Shown: in pieces, positions 43,115-54,009 of the stretch
How positions within the stretch are numbered: the stretch's first letter is position 1
Layout: every line of letters begins with the position of its first letter
Source: Molanna angustata
Lineage: Eukaryota; Arthropoda; Insecta; Trichoptera; Molannidae
Assembly (NCBI GenBank): GCA_963576475.1
Contig: OY754977.1
Coordinates: 14,195,243-14,259,242 of the forward strand
Length of the DNA stretch: 64,000 bases
Direction of reading: 5' to 3'
Notes under the pieces: generated by a model
Told to the model about the DNA's origin: nothing
What the model saw: only the letters and a program-made list of their open reading frames with translations
Database searches by the model: none
Translations under genes and position numbers: made by a program

Positions 43115-43250
43115 TATTGATAAGGGAACTCAAAAAGAATGCATAATTGGTGAACGTTGCGCAAGCGCATAAAGTGATCACGGTTCCTGTTTCTTCAATA
43201 GTATCCCAACTTCGTTTCTTTTGATATATTAAAAATTTGTCAGTAAAAAA
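43115..43250. repeat. Fold-G end fragment
   Basis: AATTGGTGAACGTTGCGCAA then AAAGTGATCACGG resembles the 2.8- and 7.6-kb segments. CCCAACTTCGTTTCTTTTGA then AAAAATTTGTCAGT resembles one end of the 11.6-kb foldback. Confidence 0.5.
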
Positions 43251-43884
43251 AAATGTTTATTGTAGGCCACAAGCCTCACTTCTTTTCAACAAACCCAAAC
43301 GGAATTTAAAGTTTTCTTTGATACTGATATTTACAGATGGATGTTTATCATAATATTTGCAGGTGTACGTTAAATATAATTCTTCGCTATGATCTTTTTT
43401 CACAATACCTACCGAACCTTTTCCCATTGAATTCTAAACCACATAAGTACACATAGCCACCACAATAATAGAGACCGGGTTATCCAAACGTAATTACAGG
43501 CAAAAATATTTTCCTGCAAAAATATTGTCGGAATAAAAGGTGGAATAAAAAATAAAATTCGACCTGTCCTGTTCCTGTAATTCTAAATACGAAAACAAAA
43601 ACTTTTCCGACTGAAAAAATATAATCCCTTAAGGAGATTCCCACACCGCTGATACAGTAAACTTGTAGTGAGATTTTTCATATTATCTCCTGGTATTACT
43701 CATAATTTATTTTTCTATCTAAAGTACCTAATGTTTCAATACAATATTTAAGAATAATGTTAAATATCAGAAACATTACTTTGAACAAACATTTCCTTTG
43801 TATTCGGTCCATAGGCGAATGTGAAAGAGGGATAATCTTTTGTTTAAAAAATCTCTGTTTTGTGCGCAGAGATAATCCACGATA

Positions 43885-44790
43885 GTTTTTTACTCTCCAC
43901 TACTATGGAATAGTGGAGTGTCACAATTTCACAATTTTTAAGCGTATTTTTTCTTATGTAATTTTTTGTGTGTATGCCGTAATCCGCATGCCGTACATAA
44001 ATGTGAAAATTTGTGTCCTCTGTAAACCCAAACTAAGAGGCCGATGAAGTTCATATTGATACCAAATGGGTGAATTACAATAACTTAGAGCTGATTAGTT
44101 TTCCATAAAACTTAAAAAATGTTCTCACGGTCTGGTAAAATGAGATTTGTATATTTTGTTTGAATTTTTGATACAATATAAATACACTCTTCAAAATTGT
44201 ATTCAAGTATAGTGAACTTATAAAGATAAAAAATAGTTATTTTGTATATTTATATGAAAAATATATAAAGCAGTAGTAAAATAGCATCTGTTTGGGAAAA
44301 TTGAGTTATTGACTTCTTATTGATATTGTATCTATATTTATCCCTGAACACCTTATACCAATTTCCTCTCCTTGTCCTTGCCCTATCCTTTTTTTTGCTA
44401 TGAAGTGTCTTCGTTTTTTTGTTTTAATTATATCTTAGTGTTATATATACCTATGTATTTTCTTGTTTTTTTGCTCTTATTCTTTTGCTGTTGTACATAC
44501 ACAATTATGTCATACTGCCAAATGGCAATTAGCCGGCCAATGTAAAATATATTTGTATATATTATGTACAGAAAAATGAATAAACAAATATGTGTTTCTA
44601 TAGAAAACTGTATTTTATGGTGTATTATGAAAACGTATGTCCCCAGGGAATCTTATATTTGTTTAGGAATCTCATTGAAAAGTACTTCTTAAAAAAGCAT
44701 TTAGGGATTGCCAACCTTTCGAGAAGAAAAAATGCGCACATTTACTATGTAGCGGAAAATTTGGTGTTGGCCACAACTCACTGTTTTTTT
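43885..44790 (-). mobile_element. Decayed TIR-D copy 4, containing a Jk-J tail
   Basis: The left end TTTTACTCTCCACTAC then TCACAATTTCACAATTTTTA parallels the start of copy 1. The right end GGTGTTGGCCACAACTCACT parallels its GCGTTGGCCACAACCCACT end. The interior is too diverged to align by eye and includes a retroelement tail at 44380-44590, so the copy is tentative. Confidence 0.4.
44380..44592 (+). mobile_element. Jk-J-like 3' tail
   Basis: TTGCTCTTATTCTTTTGCTG, TTGTACATACACAATTATGT, CAAATGGCAATTAGCCGGCC and TATGTACAGAAAAATGAATA match the tail at 60.93-61.09 kb. A similar tail is at 33.9 kb. Only the 3' UTR is present. Confidence 0.75.
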
Positions 44791-45009
44791 TATAATAAAA
44801 TAATCGTAGTAGTATTCAGATTTTATATTTCTCCTCACATAAATCATTATCGAATAGATTGATTGACAATTTATTAAACTTTATTTATTCAAAGATATGT
44901 TGTTGTAATAATGGAGTTCTATCGATAAAAGTTCATTAATAAGCACATACGTTATTTCGAACATTGTTAAAATAATCCATCACACCTAGATCCAACATTT
45001 GTCATCGTA

Positions 45010-46765
45010 TATTTATTTATTTATTAATTTTCTTTATTCAAAAACATAATAGGTATACATAATAATATACAATAATACATGGTTTATATACATTAATTAA
45101 TTTACAATATCACCTCCCTCTTAAAGCTATAGCTTGTGTAGAGGGAGGATGTGTGTATCTACCTGAAAATGAAAAACAATAACAATAGATTTAGATGGGT
45201 CGGTGGCAGAGCGGTCAACGCGCTGGGCTAGTAATCCAGTGATCGCGAGTTCGAATCCTGCCTCGACCGATTTCGTTCACCTATAGCTCAAGCATTTATT
45301 TGCTTATTTTAGGGAATGTAGGAAGATGTATATGTACTTGTTTAACAAGGACATATTCATTTTTTATAAATAAAAAAAAAAAAAAAAATAAAAATAAAAA
45401 AAAAATTAAAAAAAAAAAAAAATAAATAAAAATAAAGAATGAAATTAAACTAAAACCAAACAAAAAAAAGAAGAGTAATAATACTAAAACTAAACAAAAA
45501 CTAAATGAAAACAAAAACAACACAAGTCACGAACAAACACATATATTATCTATGTCAACTAAATCCTTGCAACCCCTTGAAGTATTTTTTTACAGCCATC
45601 ATCATCTTCCTATGGGTTTCAATTTGACGTATTTCAAGTGGAAGTTCATTGAAAAATTTTTCACCCAAAAAAGAATAATGATGCTGTGCAAATGTCGAAT
45701 TTCGTCTATCTATTAAATAAACAAATTTATTTCTTGTCCTATTTTCAACTACAAAGTTATGATATTCAGGTTCTCTTAATATTTGCAATATGGCATATTT
45801 CTTAAATAAATCTGTGAATCTAGGTACTTTAAAGGAGTTGAAAACCTGGTCTGTGGGGAAGTCTCGAGGCTTTTTTAGAATTATCTTTATGATTAGTTTT
45901 TGCACAATATCTACACACTTAAGGCTGCTATTATAAGCCGCTCCCCAACTGGTAACTGAATACTGTAGTAGCGATTGAACTAGTCCAAAGTATACTGAGT
46001 ACATATGTTTAAGCGTCATATAGTTTCTTATTTCTAGGAAGATATATATATATATATATAAGTTTTCTAATTCGCTTTACAACCGATTCTATCTGATTCT
46101 TCCATTTTAGATTTCTGTCTATGATGACACCTAAATATTTGATTGTAGTGGCCACTGCGATTTTATCACATCTATGACTGCATGTAGCAGTATGCTGTGC
46201 CGAGTCATGCGTGTGTACCATTACATTTAGATCTGTAGGAAAATCGGATGAGTGAATTGAAAAAGGGATTATGTACGTTTTTTCAGTATTCATCGTTAAG
46301 AGATTCTGATCAAGCCATTTCTTCACTATGTTGATGTCGCTATTAGCTTGGGATTCTAACTCTTCCCACGTTTTCCCCCTCACCACTAGTGCCGTATCAT
46401 CAGCATATGACACTACCTGTCCCTGCAGTGCCAGCGAGAATATATCATTGACATATATTATGAAGAGTTGGGGCCCTAACACTGTTCCTTGTAGTATAGA
46501 GAATTCCGTATCTGCCTCATCACTATACACATCTCTATTTATTTTAACTATTTGCGGTCTTTTGTATAGATAACTTCCAAAAAATTCTAACACTGTATCA
46601 CCTATGCCTATTCTTCGCAATTTGTCTAGCAACAAAGAATGTTCTATACTATCAAAAGCCTTTCGAAGATCAACAAATACACCAGCACATTTATACTTTT
46701 GAAATAATTCTATTTGTGAACCAGCGTGTTCAAATATTACATCGATAATCATATTCACTCGTTTG
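45010..46765 (-). mobile_element. Jockey/CR1-type retrotransposon, best-preserved reverse transcriptase in the window
   Basis: The 249-codon minus-strand frame 46758-46009 holds most of the reverse transcriptase: FVDLRKAF (residues 28-35, motif A), LQGTVLGPQLF (89-99, motif B region, with the usual PQG changed to LQG), YADD (118-121, catalytic motif C) and LGVIIDRNLKW (209-219). A second frame, 46019-45555, gives MTLKHMYSVYFGLVQSLLQY and FFNELPLEIR, the thumb and C-terminal part. A shift inside a TA dinucleotide run (about 46038-46060) separates them. The 3' UTR includes a hairpin (CCTCCCTCT paired with AGAGGGAGG, 45111-45148) and a TTTATTTATTTATT tail at 45010. A SINE-B lies within the UTR. 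The 5' end is truncated near 46765, so the endonuclease is missing. Confidence 0.85.
45198..45475 (+). mobile_element. SINE-B copy with long A-rich tail
   Basis: GGTCGGTGGCAGAGCGGTCA, CTGGGCTAGTAATCCAG and GCGAGTTCGAATCCTGCC form a head that folds like a tRNA, with GGTCG at its start pairing with CGACC at its end. The body GGGAATGTAGGAAGATGTAT and an A/AAAT-rich tail of about 100 bases follow. This is the most complete SINE-B head in the window. It sits in the 3' UTR of the minus-strand Jockey/CR1 element. Confidence 0.85.
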
Positions 46766-46769
46766 GAAC

Positions 46770-47290
46770 TTTATTTTAAAATCCTACATATTTATTCAAA
46801 CGTAACACTTGACATTGTTTGATAATATTTGAAATATAATATATATTATAGAAAAAAGGCACACGTAACAAATATTTTTCAACGGTTCGTTCACTAGAGG
46901 AAACTAAAGGAAACTACGTTCACTGGAAGGAAATATAATCGCAATCAATTATTAATAAATATAATAGGTTTAAATATGTATGCTATTTTCGAGTAGATAT
47001 ACATAATTATTTGATAATTGAATATAAAAAATCTAAAGGCAAGTTCGTCATCTTGAAAAAATGAAAGTCAAAAATGGATGCTTAAACCTAGTACTTATGC
47101 GTAATGCGTAAGTGTGAAGCTATGGATGCGTAAATAAAATCTGATACGAGACAGCGTATTAATGTGAGTAATGCAAATAATGTTTGCAAAGCTAGAAATG
47201 TGTGGCGTTTGTGTTTGCCTGTGTTGGAAAAAAGAGTAATAATAAACACGTTAATGTAGCACTTAATGACTAATCAAACTGTACCCCCTT
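46770..47290. other. Spacer, nothing recognised
   Basis: No supported feature. Confidence 0.4.
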
Positions 47291-47299
47291 GCGGAGATA

Positions 47300-47745
47300 G
47301 CAACCTTTAGCATCAGACGCAAGGTGCACTGCAGCGTTGAACTGGATATAACCCAACACCAACCCTCGCTATGTTGTTACAACTGTGATACTATCCAACC
47401 CAGGCTGAAATCCCGGTTAGATTTCCTAAGGCATACTGAGCCACTTAAAACATCTCCAGAGGAAGCCAAGCTCATCATGTGGCGAGGAAAATCACTCAAA
47501 GATTTAATCTAACCCCATGAGTGCCTCCCGCTGGGCCACAAACTGGATTGGGGCACCTGAATATCGCTTAACACATTGAGAACGGGCGTCGGTAGATCTA
47601 AGAGCAACCTAAAAACATGAGGGAACCTAACGGATGATGACTGCCTCTCGTGTGAGTGCGGCGTGCTACAGACCACAGACTTCCTAACGTCACCAAGTAT
47701 TGTAAAAAAGTGTTTAATTGCTGCTGACACAAGAGAAGAAGAAGA
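47300..47745 (+). mobile_element. Non-LTR reverse transcriptase C-terminal relic with zinc-knuckle
   Basis: The plus strand reads HCSVELDITQHQPSLCCYN, LDFLRHTEPLKTSPEEAKLI and MWRGKSLKDLI. After stops it continues SLNTLRTGVGRSKSNLKT, GNLTDDDCLSCECGVLQTTD and REEEE. The LNxLRTGxxRxxxNLxxWG...C-x-C...QTxxHL order is the C-terminus of a non-LTR reverse transcriptase family; the final H-x4-C part is degraded. The end is GAGAAGAAGAAG. Confidence 0.7.
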
Positions 47746-47749
47746 ATTA

Positions 47750-48650
47750 TATACCAAATATAAATAATACAAAGCTAACTAATAATATACATTATGTAAT
47801 GAGACGATAATATGTAGGTACCTACTATTGTGATCGAGCATTCTGCCTTTTCAATATAGATAATTTTGAGCGATTGATATATTTTTAGATCAAAGAACAT
47901 CAAATTAATAGTTGCAGCGCCAACTTAAAAAGGGTAGAGCCATGTCCCCTAGTTTGACAAGTTTCTGTTCCACAAGAAAATAAACCTAGAACTACAGTAC
48001 TGAAGTCAAACAACTTTACATTTTACTACACCGGTGTGTGATTCTTTGTTCCTCAATGAATATTATACACGCCAATAAAATAATACATTTATACTTGTAA
48101 GTATGTATATTATGTTTTGAAATAAAAATTCCCTTTACAGCACTTCATAACTTTTGAGAGGTAACATTTATACGGGCATAAATAATTATTCCAGGTGCCT
48201 ATACTTGAAATCCCCCGTCGATTCGTTCGTTGCAAACAGATTTTTATTAACTCTTAAAAATTCTACCTTCGAAAATGAAATAAAATGTTCAATATGGGAA
48301 TTACTTCAATTTTAAGTTGTACGCTGAAAGGCAGAATTCATAATATACCGTAGATATATATTATTCCAGCAAAAATATCAAATACGTTTTTTACTGAAAC
48401 TTGAATTTTTTTGTGTACTGTTATGGAAAGGTTTTGATCGATCTACATTCGTAAATAATATAATGTATGCTTTACCATTTGTGTACATAATATTTTATTG
48501 TTGCTCGAGAATGAACTTTGTATCTGTTTATTTTTTGTATCTGTAGTCGGATAATTTGATTTTTAATTTTTCTGCCCTCATATATTTCAATTTATTTCAT
48601 AAACAATCAAATTTTTATTTTCATTTGAATGTGTATCTAATCTTTATAAG
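47750..48650. other. Spacer, nothing recognised
   Basis: AT-rich sequence without a supported feature. Confidence 0.45.
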
Positions 48651-48654
48651 TCAT

Positions 48655-48850
48655 GTAAACCATCACGCCATCTCAGGAGTTGGGGGAGGCAGGCAGGAAT
48701 TCCTATAATTTTTCTATCCATGGGCGCACCAATTACCTCATCTGTATTCTTATGCACATGTAGATCTGTTGGACAAGCTACAAGCTACTACATATCTTTC
48801 CTTATCTAACTTACTTCCTATTAACCTCGTCCTGTTATGAACATATTTAT
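48655..48850 (-). mobile_element. Decayed RTE-1-like 3' end
   Basis: ACCATCACGCCATCTCAGG then GGGGGAGGCAGGCAGGAAT resembles the CATCACGCCATxTCCC...GGGGTAxGCAGAGAGAA 3' end of RTE-1 copies but is strongly diverged. TGTAGATCTGTTGGACAAGC fits the CATGCTCGTCGATTGTTCAAGC position. Confidence 0.45.
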
Positions 48851-49319
48851 TTAGACTAACCAGAGTTTATATCAAATATACCATACATTGCAGTATATAA
48901 TTATTTGATATTAACAATACAGTTGTTCTCATCGATGACATTTTATCTGCGTTTATTTTGTTTTCATGGGTCTTTGTCATAAAAGCTGATTTAACTCAAT
49001 GAAATAATTTTTAGATATCCTTTCTTAACATTTTGTGCGGCTTTGCTTTTCTTGCGCCTTTGGCTGCGTCATCGAGTTTTGTCCTTTTACATTCTTGGTT
49101 TGGTTTCATTTGTAAATATCAATAAGTGAATGGCAAACTTAAAACAAGTTTAAGTAACGTTTATATTTATATTATTTTAATATGAAAATTATTTTTCTTT
49201 ATTTATAATACAATCATTAACATATTTAACATATGCAATAATACTAAAACATATGCAAGAACATATGCCCTTTAACAAAATTCAAGCACTCTAGTGTTAA
49301 TGGATATGATTAAATTTTT

Positions 49320-49830
49320 TTTATTTAATCTTCTTGTACATGAAATTTCTTCCAACCAACCTGAGTAAATGTCAAATATACAAAACAATGTGTACTATGG
49401 CAATAAGTTAATCACATTACAAAATAAATAAAGATAGCAGAAGAAAAGTAATAAAAAAAAACAAGAAGATAGCATATAAGAACAATTCATAGCAATGATA
49501 GGAAGACTAAGGGATAAGAAAAGGAAGAGGAGAGGAAGATGTAATCAGGTGTTGTCAGATAAATATATTTGCTTTAGCCTTTTCTTGAAGATGTTTAGTG
49601 AGATAAACGACGTAATATCAGAACTTATGCTATTCCATAGTCTAGCTGAATGTACTTTAAATGATGAGCTAAAAAATTCAGAACTATGAATAGGGATAGA
49701 TAGTAAAGCACGTTCAGCAGATCGAAGTGGACGCCCGTGGCTTGAAAGATAAGTTAATGTATCTTTGAGATACTGAGGTAAATTTGGATTAAAAAGGACA
49801 TTGTATAGTAATGACTGGATATATTGTTTG
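49320..49830 (-). mobile_element. Jk-J-type element, ORF2 C-terminus and 3' end
   Basis: The minus strand reads NVLFNPNLPQYLKDTLTYLS, SHGRPLRSAERALLSIPIHS and FFSSSFKVHSARLWNSISSD. The 3' UTR ends in AGAAATTTCATGTACAAGAA and an (AAAT)-like tail (reverse complement at 49320-49360), with the GGTTGGAAG word. This is the (R/K)xxxxRSAxRxxLxIPxxxSxxFxxSFxVxxARLWNxL region of Jockey ORF2. It is 5'-truncated near 49830. The element at 63 kb is a relative. Confidence 0.8.
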
Positions 49831-50224
49831 CTAATATATCCAAATCAGTATGTAATAGATAGTCAATGTACCTAATGAATACCAAGTTGTTCGATAAACT
49901 GCAAAGTAAATTTAATGCTTATAAGCCAGAATCCTTGTAAACAATGTTTAAACCGTTATGTTGCTCTTAGTAAGAATTTACATTGAATGTATCGAGTTTC
50001 CCAGTACTTTACTTGTGTGAAATTCTTTGAGTTAAGGCAACTTCACTGTTATATAACTTTGCAATTAAACTGTTATATTAATTACAGTATAAATTCTAGA
50101 AACGTTGTGAAAATATAAGACATATAATCATCGACCAATTCGAAAGAACTACCATTTAGTAATATTTATATTCAGCTATCACTTCAAATACCGTTATTGG
50201 TCAATTCATTTACATATACAAACA

Positions 50225-50600
50225 TGCATTTTTGCACACTATCCTGGCTTCCTTTACATGTTTGCATCGTCTCATACATGCTCGTCGATTGTTCAAGTTT
50301 TTTTGAGTTTCCTTCTTTCAAAATATCATTCACATGGTCATGCCATCCCTTTATGGGGTGGCTTCTGTAATCTTGTAGATCATCTGCAAAAAGATGATAT
50401 TTACATTTGAGGTAAGTGGTGATCGAATTTATAAATATGGAGAATAATAGAGGAGATAAAATTCCACCTTGCGGTACTCCAGACAGAGAGGTGGCATAAA
50501 CAGAGGTAGAATATCCTTCTTTATCTTGTTTGTTCTCCTTGTGTCCTCATTTTTATTCTATCATAATATATCGATCTTTTACACACTCTTCTTAGTGATC
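50225..50600 (-). mobile_element. Patchwork relic: RTE-1 C-terminus with a Jk-J reverse transcriptase segment in the middle
   Basis: Left (50230-50365) and right (50515-50600) parts match RTE-1 (for example TCAAAATATCATTCACATGG, and TGTGTCCTCATTTTTATTCT). The middle, about 50366-50515, reads on the minus strand SGVPQGGILSPLLFSIFIN then KCKYHLFADDLQ, which is reverse transcriptase motifs B and C of a Jockey element. KCKYHLF is shared with Jk-J at 33.5 kb. About 125 bp of RTE-1 sequence present in the other copies is absent at the join. Confidence 0.85.
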
Positions 50601-50604
50601 TTAT

Positions 50605-52435
50605 TTCTACAGCATTAATTCAATTTTTATGAAAAAAGTTTTGATGCAAATATTACATTTTAAAAAAAGATAATAATACTCGTATATTCAATAAGAAAAA
50701 AAACCTCCCAATAAAGCCACACAGTTCGTCTGTCCGTCCGTCCACCTATCAAATATTTCAAAAATAATAATGAAATTCTGTCTAAAAATATAAGGTTTCT
50801 ATTATCAACAGCCGACATTTTGAATGATGTTATCCTCTTAACAAAACTAACAATGGCTCTTGTGATATGTGAATGCCCCGATTTCGTTTTCAAGTTTCGG
50901 CTTTATTCAGATTTCTTCTTGTGAATAAAGCATTTATTGTATTTTTAAATGCAATAACACGCTATGTTTAAAAGGCGCCCTCTTTACGTGCTGTAGACTA
51001 GGGCTTCCAAATAGTATATTCGAAAATTTCATATTCGAATTCTTCGTGTTTATAGTATTTATGAAGAATTTATTCTTTCTTAAGATATCCGGAGACAAAA
51101 AAGACAAAATATCAAGTAATTAATTCATAGACAAAATATTAAGTTACGAACTAGTGTTAATTATACAAATCAGGTCATATCCCATTACAGGTTTACATTG
51201 GCAAGAAATAGTTTAAACAAGAATTATGCATACAAACGAAGCATATTATTTTTTTTTAATTTAAGATGAATATAGTAGTAATTGGATGAAATATTGGAAG
51301 AGGAGAACGGTTTAAAGGATTGCATTATTCGAATTATTATATAACTAGTTTTTGATAACCGGTGCTTCCTCGGGAAGGTATATTCTCTTAAAGAAACTGT
51401 CTGGTTATAATGAGAGCGATATGCAGAATATTTTACCTTAAAATTTTTGTTTACAATTGATAATTTATGATATTTATAATTGATGTTCTATAAGAACATC
51501 AAGAAATGTATTTTTTAAAATGTAAATATCGTATATTGTGTAAATTTATGTTGTTAAATTTATTTATTAAATCATTACAGTTATTGTATTACAGTTATCC
51601 CACTAAGGCAAAGCCTGTGTTTGGCAAACATAATCAAATAGATTCAAATATTTTTTGTTATGGTGGGTATATACATTTATATATTTTTTTATTAATAAAA
51701 CCAATATATTTATTAATCGTTTATTAATCACCGCGTTTTTCACTCAACCTCTTAATTTATGTATGAAAATATATTTTATTCGTATACGTACTTATTACAT
51801 TTAAATAGGTAAACAAATATATTTTTGGAAGTTCATTCGTTGAATCGATTTGGACAAAAATATATTTATTTATGTTTATTTATTTAAAAAACGGATATAA
51901 AATACACAATTTTTACAGATTATACAATGATTACATAGGTATTTATGGATAACTCAACTTCAAAAAGAGAATTATCTCGTATTTTGAGGTGAGTCACATT
52001 TCACAAAAACATACGAACTAAATCTTAACCTAGGCATCATATAAAGGAACATTTACATTGATATAGACTAAAAATTAAGCAAAAACTTGACAACCCAACA
52101 AAATATATATAAAAACATAATAATATATAAAATAATCACAAATCCAAACGATTAAAATAAAATAAAACAATAATTCAAAAGTTACTTAAGAAATTCTTTT
52201 AATTTTACAAAGAATTTCTTAAAATTATATTCTGCTAATTTTTTAAACTGAACTGTTAAATCATTGTATTTATTAACTGTCGATAAAATTAAAAATAACA
52301 CAGCAAAACGTTAAAAAGTTGATGTTTATTTGTCTACTGAACTCAATGGTTGTAAAGGAAGCGATATATAAAGTTTAAAAATTTCTAGTTTATGATTGTT
52401 CATAAAAAAACAAAATACACACAAACGTCATAAAT
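50605..52435. other. Spacer with possible decayed retroelement tails
   Basis: TTTATTTATGTTTATTTATT at 51860 could be a retroelement tail. Nothing else is assigned. Confidence 0.35.
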
Positions 52436-52439
52436 AACA

Positions 52440-52600
52440 ACACTTCCTTGCCCCTTGCGCAAGTGTTGAGTTTATTGCCATATGGCAATTTCTTCCAACA
52501 ACAAAAAGCAATATTAGCGTGATATCTCTGCTCTGCTGGGGATCGAACCCAGAACGCCAGAAAAGTATTATGGTAGGGATGTAGCATCTACGAATGATTA
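52440..52600 (-). mobile_element. Jk-J-like tail fused to a tRNA-like segment
   Basis: GAGTTTATTGCCATATGGCA then ATTTCTTCCAACAAC is the Jk-J 3' end on the minus strand. Adjacent GGGGATCGAACCCAGAACGC is, in reverse complement, a T-arm-like GTTCTGGGTTCGATCCCC. It could be a further SINE type using the Jk-J tail, or two neighbouring insertions. Confidence 0.5.
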
Positions 52601-52604
52601 GCTT

Positions 52605-53750
52605 ATTCGCGATTAGATTTTCGAATTGTGTACATCTCGAATATTAATTTGAAAGCTATCTATTGTGAATAAATAAAATACAACATTTTCGTATTTCGGA
52701 TAGGTACCTACATAGGTCTCTTTCTCTCTCTATCTATACTCTTATAATATTAAATGAACATAAAAGAACGCTGCTACTCTCCAGAGATACATCCGTTGCA
52801 ATAAAACAGTTTCCATTTATATAATATATATGTATTATGTGCCTGTGTGTGTATATGCGCCCGCCTTTATATTACATTTCCAATATGAAAAATCTTCGCA
52901 CGAAAAAGAAAACAAATAATGAAGTTTCACACGAAACACTTATGGCAAAAGTCATATCAGTTTTTCGTATGTTATGCCAGAACTTTTATTATTTTGGTTA
53001 AAATACATAGATTCAATTATGTTTGATTGGCATATAAAATGCAATTTTTATTACATTATTAAATCACATCCCACTAGTAATAATAGTTATTTAATACTTT
53101 GATTTGTTTTCATATCGAATATCATATGTTATATAATAATAAAAGAGTACAAGGGACAGATCAACATCCCCATATGGTTTGTGTGGTCCTACGCTATTTC
53201 CACCGACACTAAAAGAATATAACGCGAGAACATTTCCCTCTCGTGGTAGAATGCAAAACTCCTCGCAGTAAAAAGGAGAAATGATACAAATTCGAATATG
53301 CTGGAATAATCCGCAATATATGTTTAGATAAACTCGTCTAAAACGACCGTTGTTATCTTAATAAAATTCCCTTTGGAGATTACATACCGCAAACCATGTA
53401 CAATAGACGCATTTAGAAACGGACCGAATTTTCGGTTCGGCCATAACCGAAATTCTATTTATTCGAGGCTATGCCTATTTTCAAAGTAATCATCATTTTA
53501 TTTTTATTATTGTATAACTAACTTTGTAGCATATCAAAAACGTTTTTTTTGCTATTCGTAATGTTGACATAGGTAATTAATTCATAACGAATGAGCTGCT
53601 TGTGTTTGATAAATTCAGTTTATAAGTATCGTTATATTTCAACCGTCAATCGTTAACTGACTTAATAATGACATATATAACCAGATTTTTCCATTTAGAT
53701 TCCAACTATAAAAAAAAATAAAAAAATATCAAAGATTTAGATTACTTAAA
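52605..53750. other. Spacer, nothing firmly recognised
   Basis: GGTAGGGATGTAGCATCTAC at 52571 and TTTTCGGTTCGGCCATAACC at 53429 look transposon-like, but no matching terminus was found. Confidence 0.3.
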
Positions 53751-53754
53751 TTAT

Positions 53755-54005
53755 TCTTGAATGATAAGATGAATCGGCCATGTAATACGACAAGAGGGCC
53801 TCTTGCACGCCACAATGGAGGGTATAACCGAGGGGACAAGCTCTAGGGGACGCCCACGCCGAGAGTATCTGGAGGACCTGCTGATAGATGTGCGCTGCTC
53901 ATTATATGTTGATTTCAAAAGAGCCGCACAAGACAGGGAAGAATGGAAGAATAGAATTGAAGAAATTGCAAACAAATCCCAGGATTAAAACCAGAGAAGA
54001 AGAAG
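53755..54005 (+). mobile_element. RTE-5 relic (reverse transcriptase C-terminus)
   Basis: The plus strand reads MIR, a stop in place of Trp, IGHVIRQEGLLHATMEGITE, GTSSRGRPRREYLEDLLIDV and AAQDREEWKNRIEEIANKSQ, ending in GAGAAGAAGAAG. This is the LRWxGHVxRxExLLxxxxEGxxxGxRxRGRPRxxxxxDL...DRxxWRxxxxxxxN tail of RTE-type elements. Only the last 80 codons remain. Confidence 0.8.
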
Positions 54006-54009
54006 ATAT

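Noticed and set aside
45198..45270. tRNA gene with Thr-type AGT anticodon
   Set aside because: The same head with the same unrelated body and A-rich end occurs at five or more places with mismatched stems. It is a SINE head, not a functional tRNA. The same applies to 760, 14718, 26342, 40536 and 42608.
51590..51640. TCCCACTAAGGCAAAGCCTGT as a Jk-K 3' end
   Set aside because: Only a loose resemblance, without the (AAAT)n tail or the CGGAGCC block seen in the real copies.
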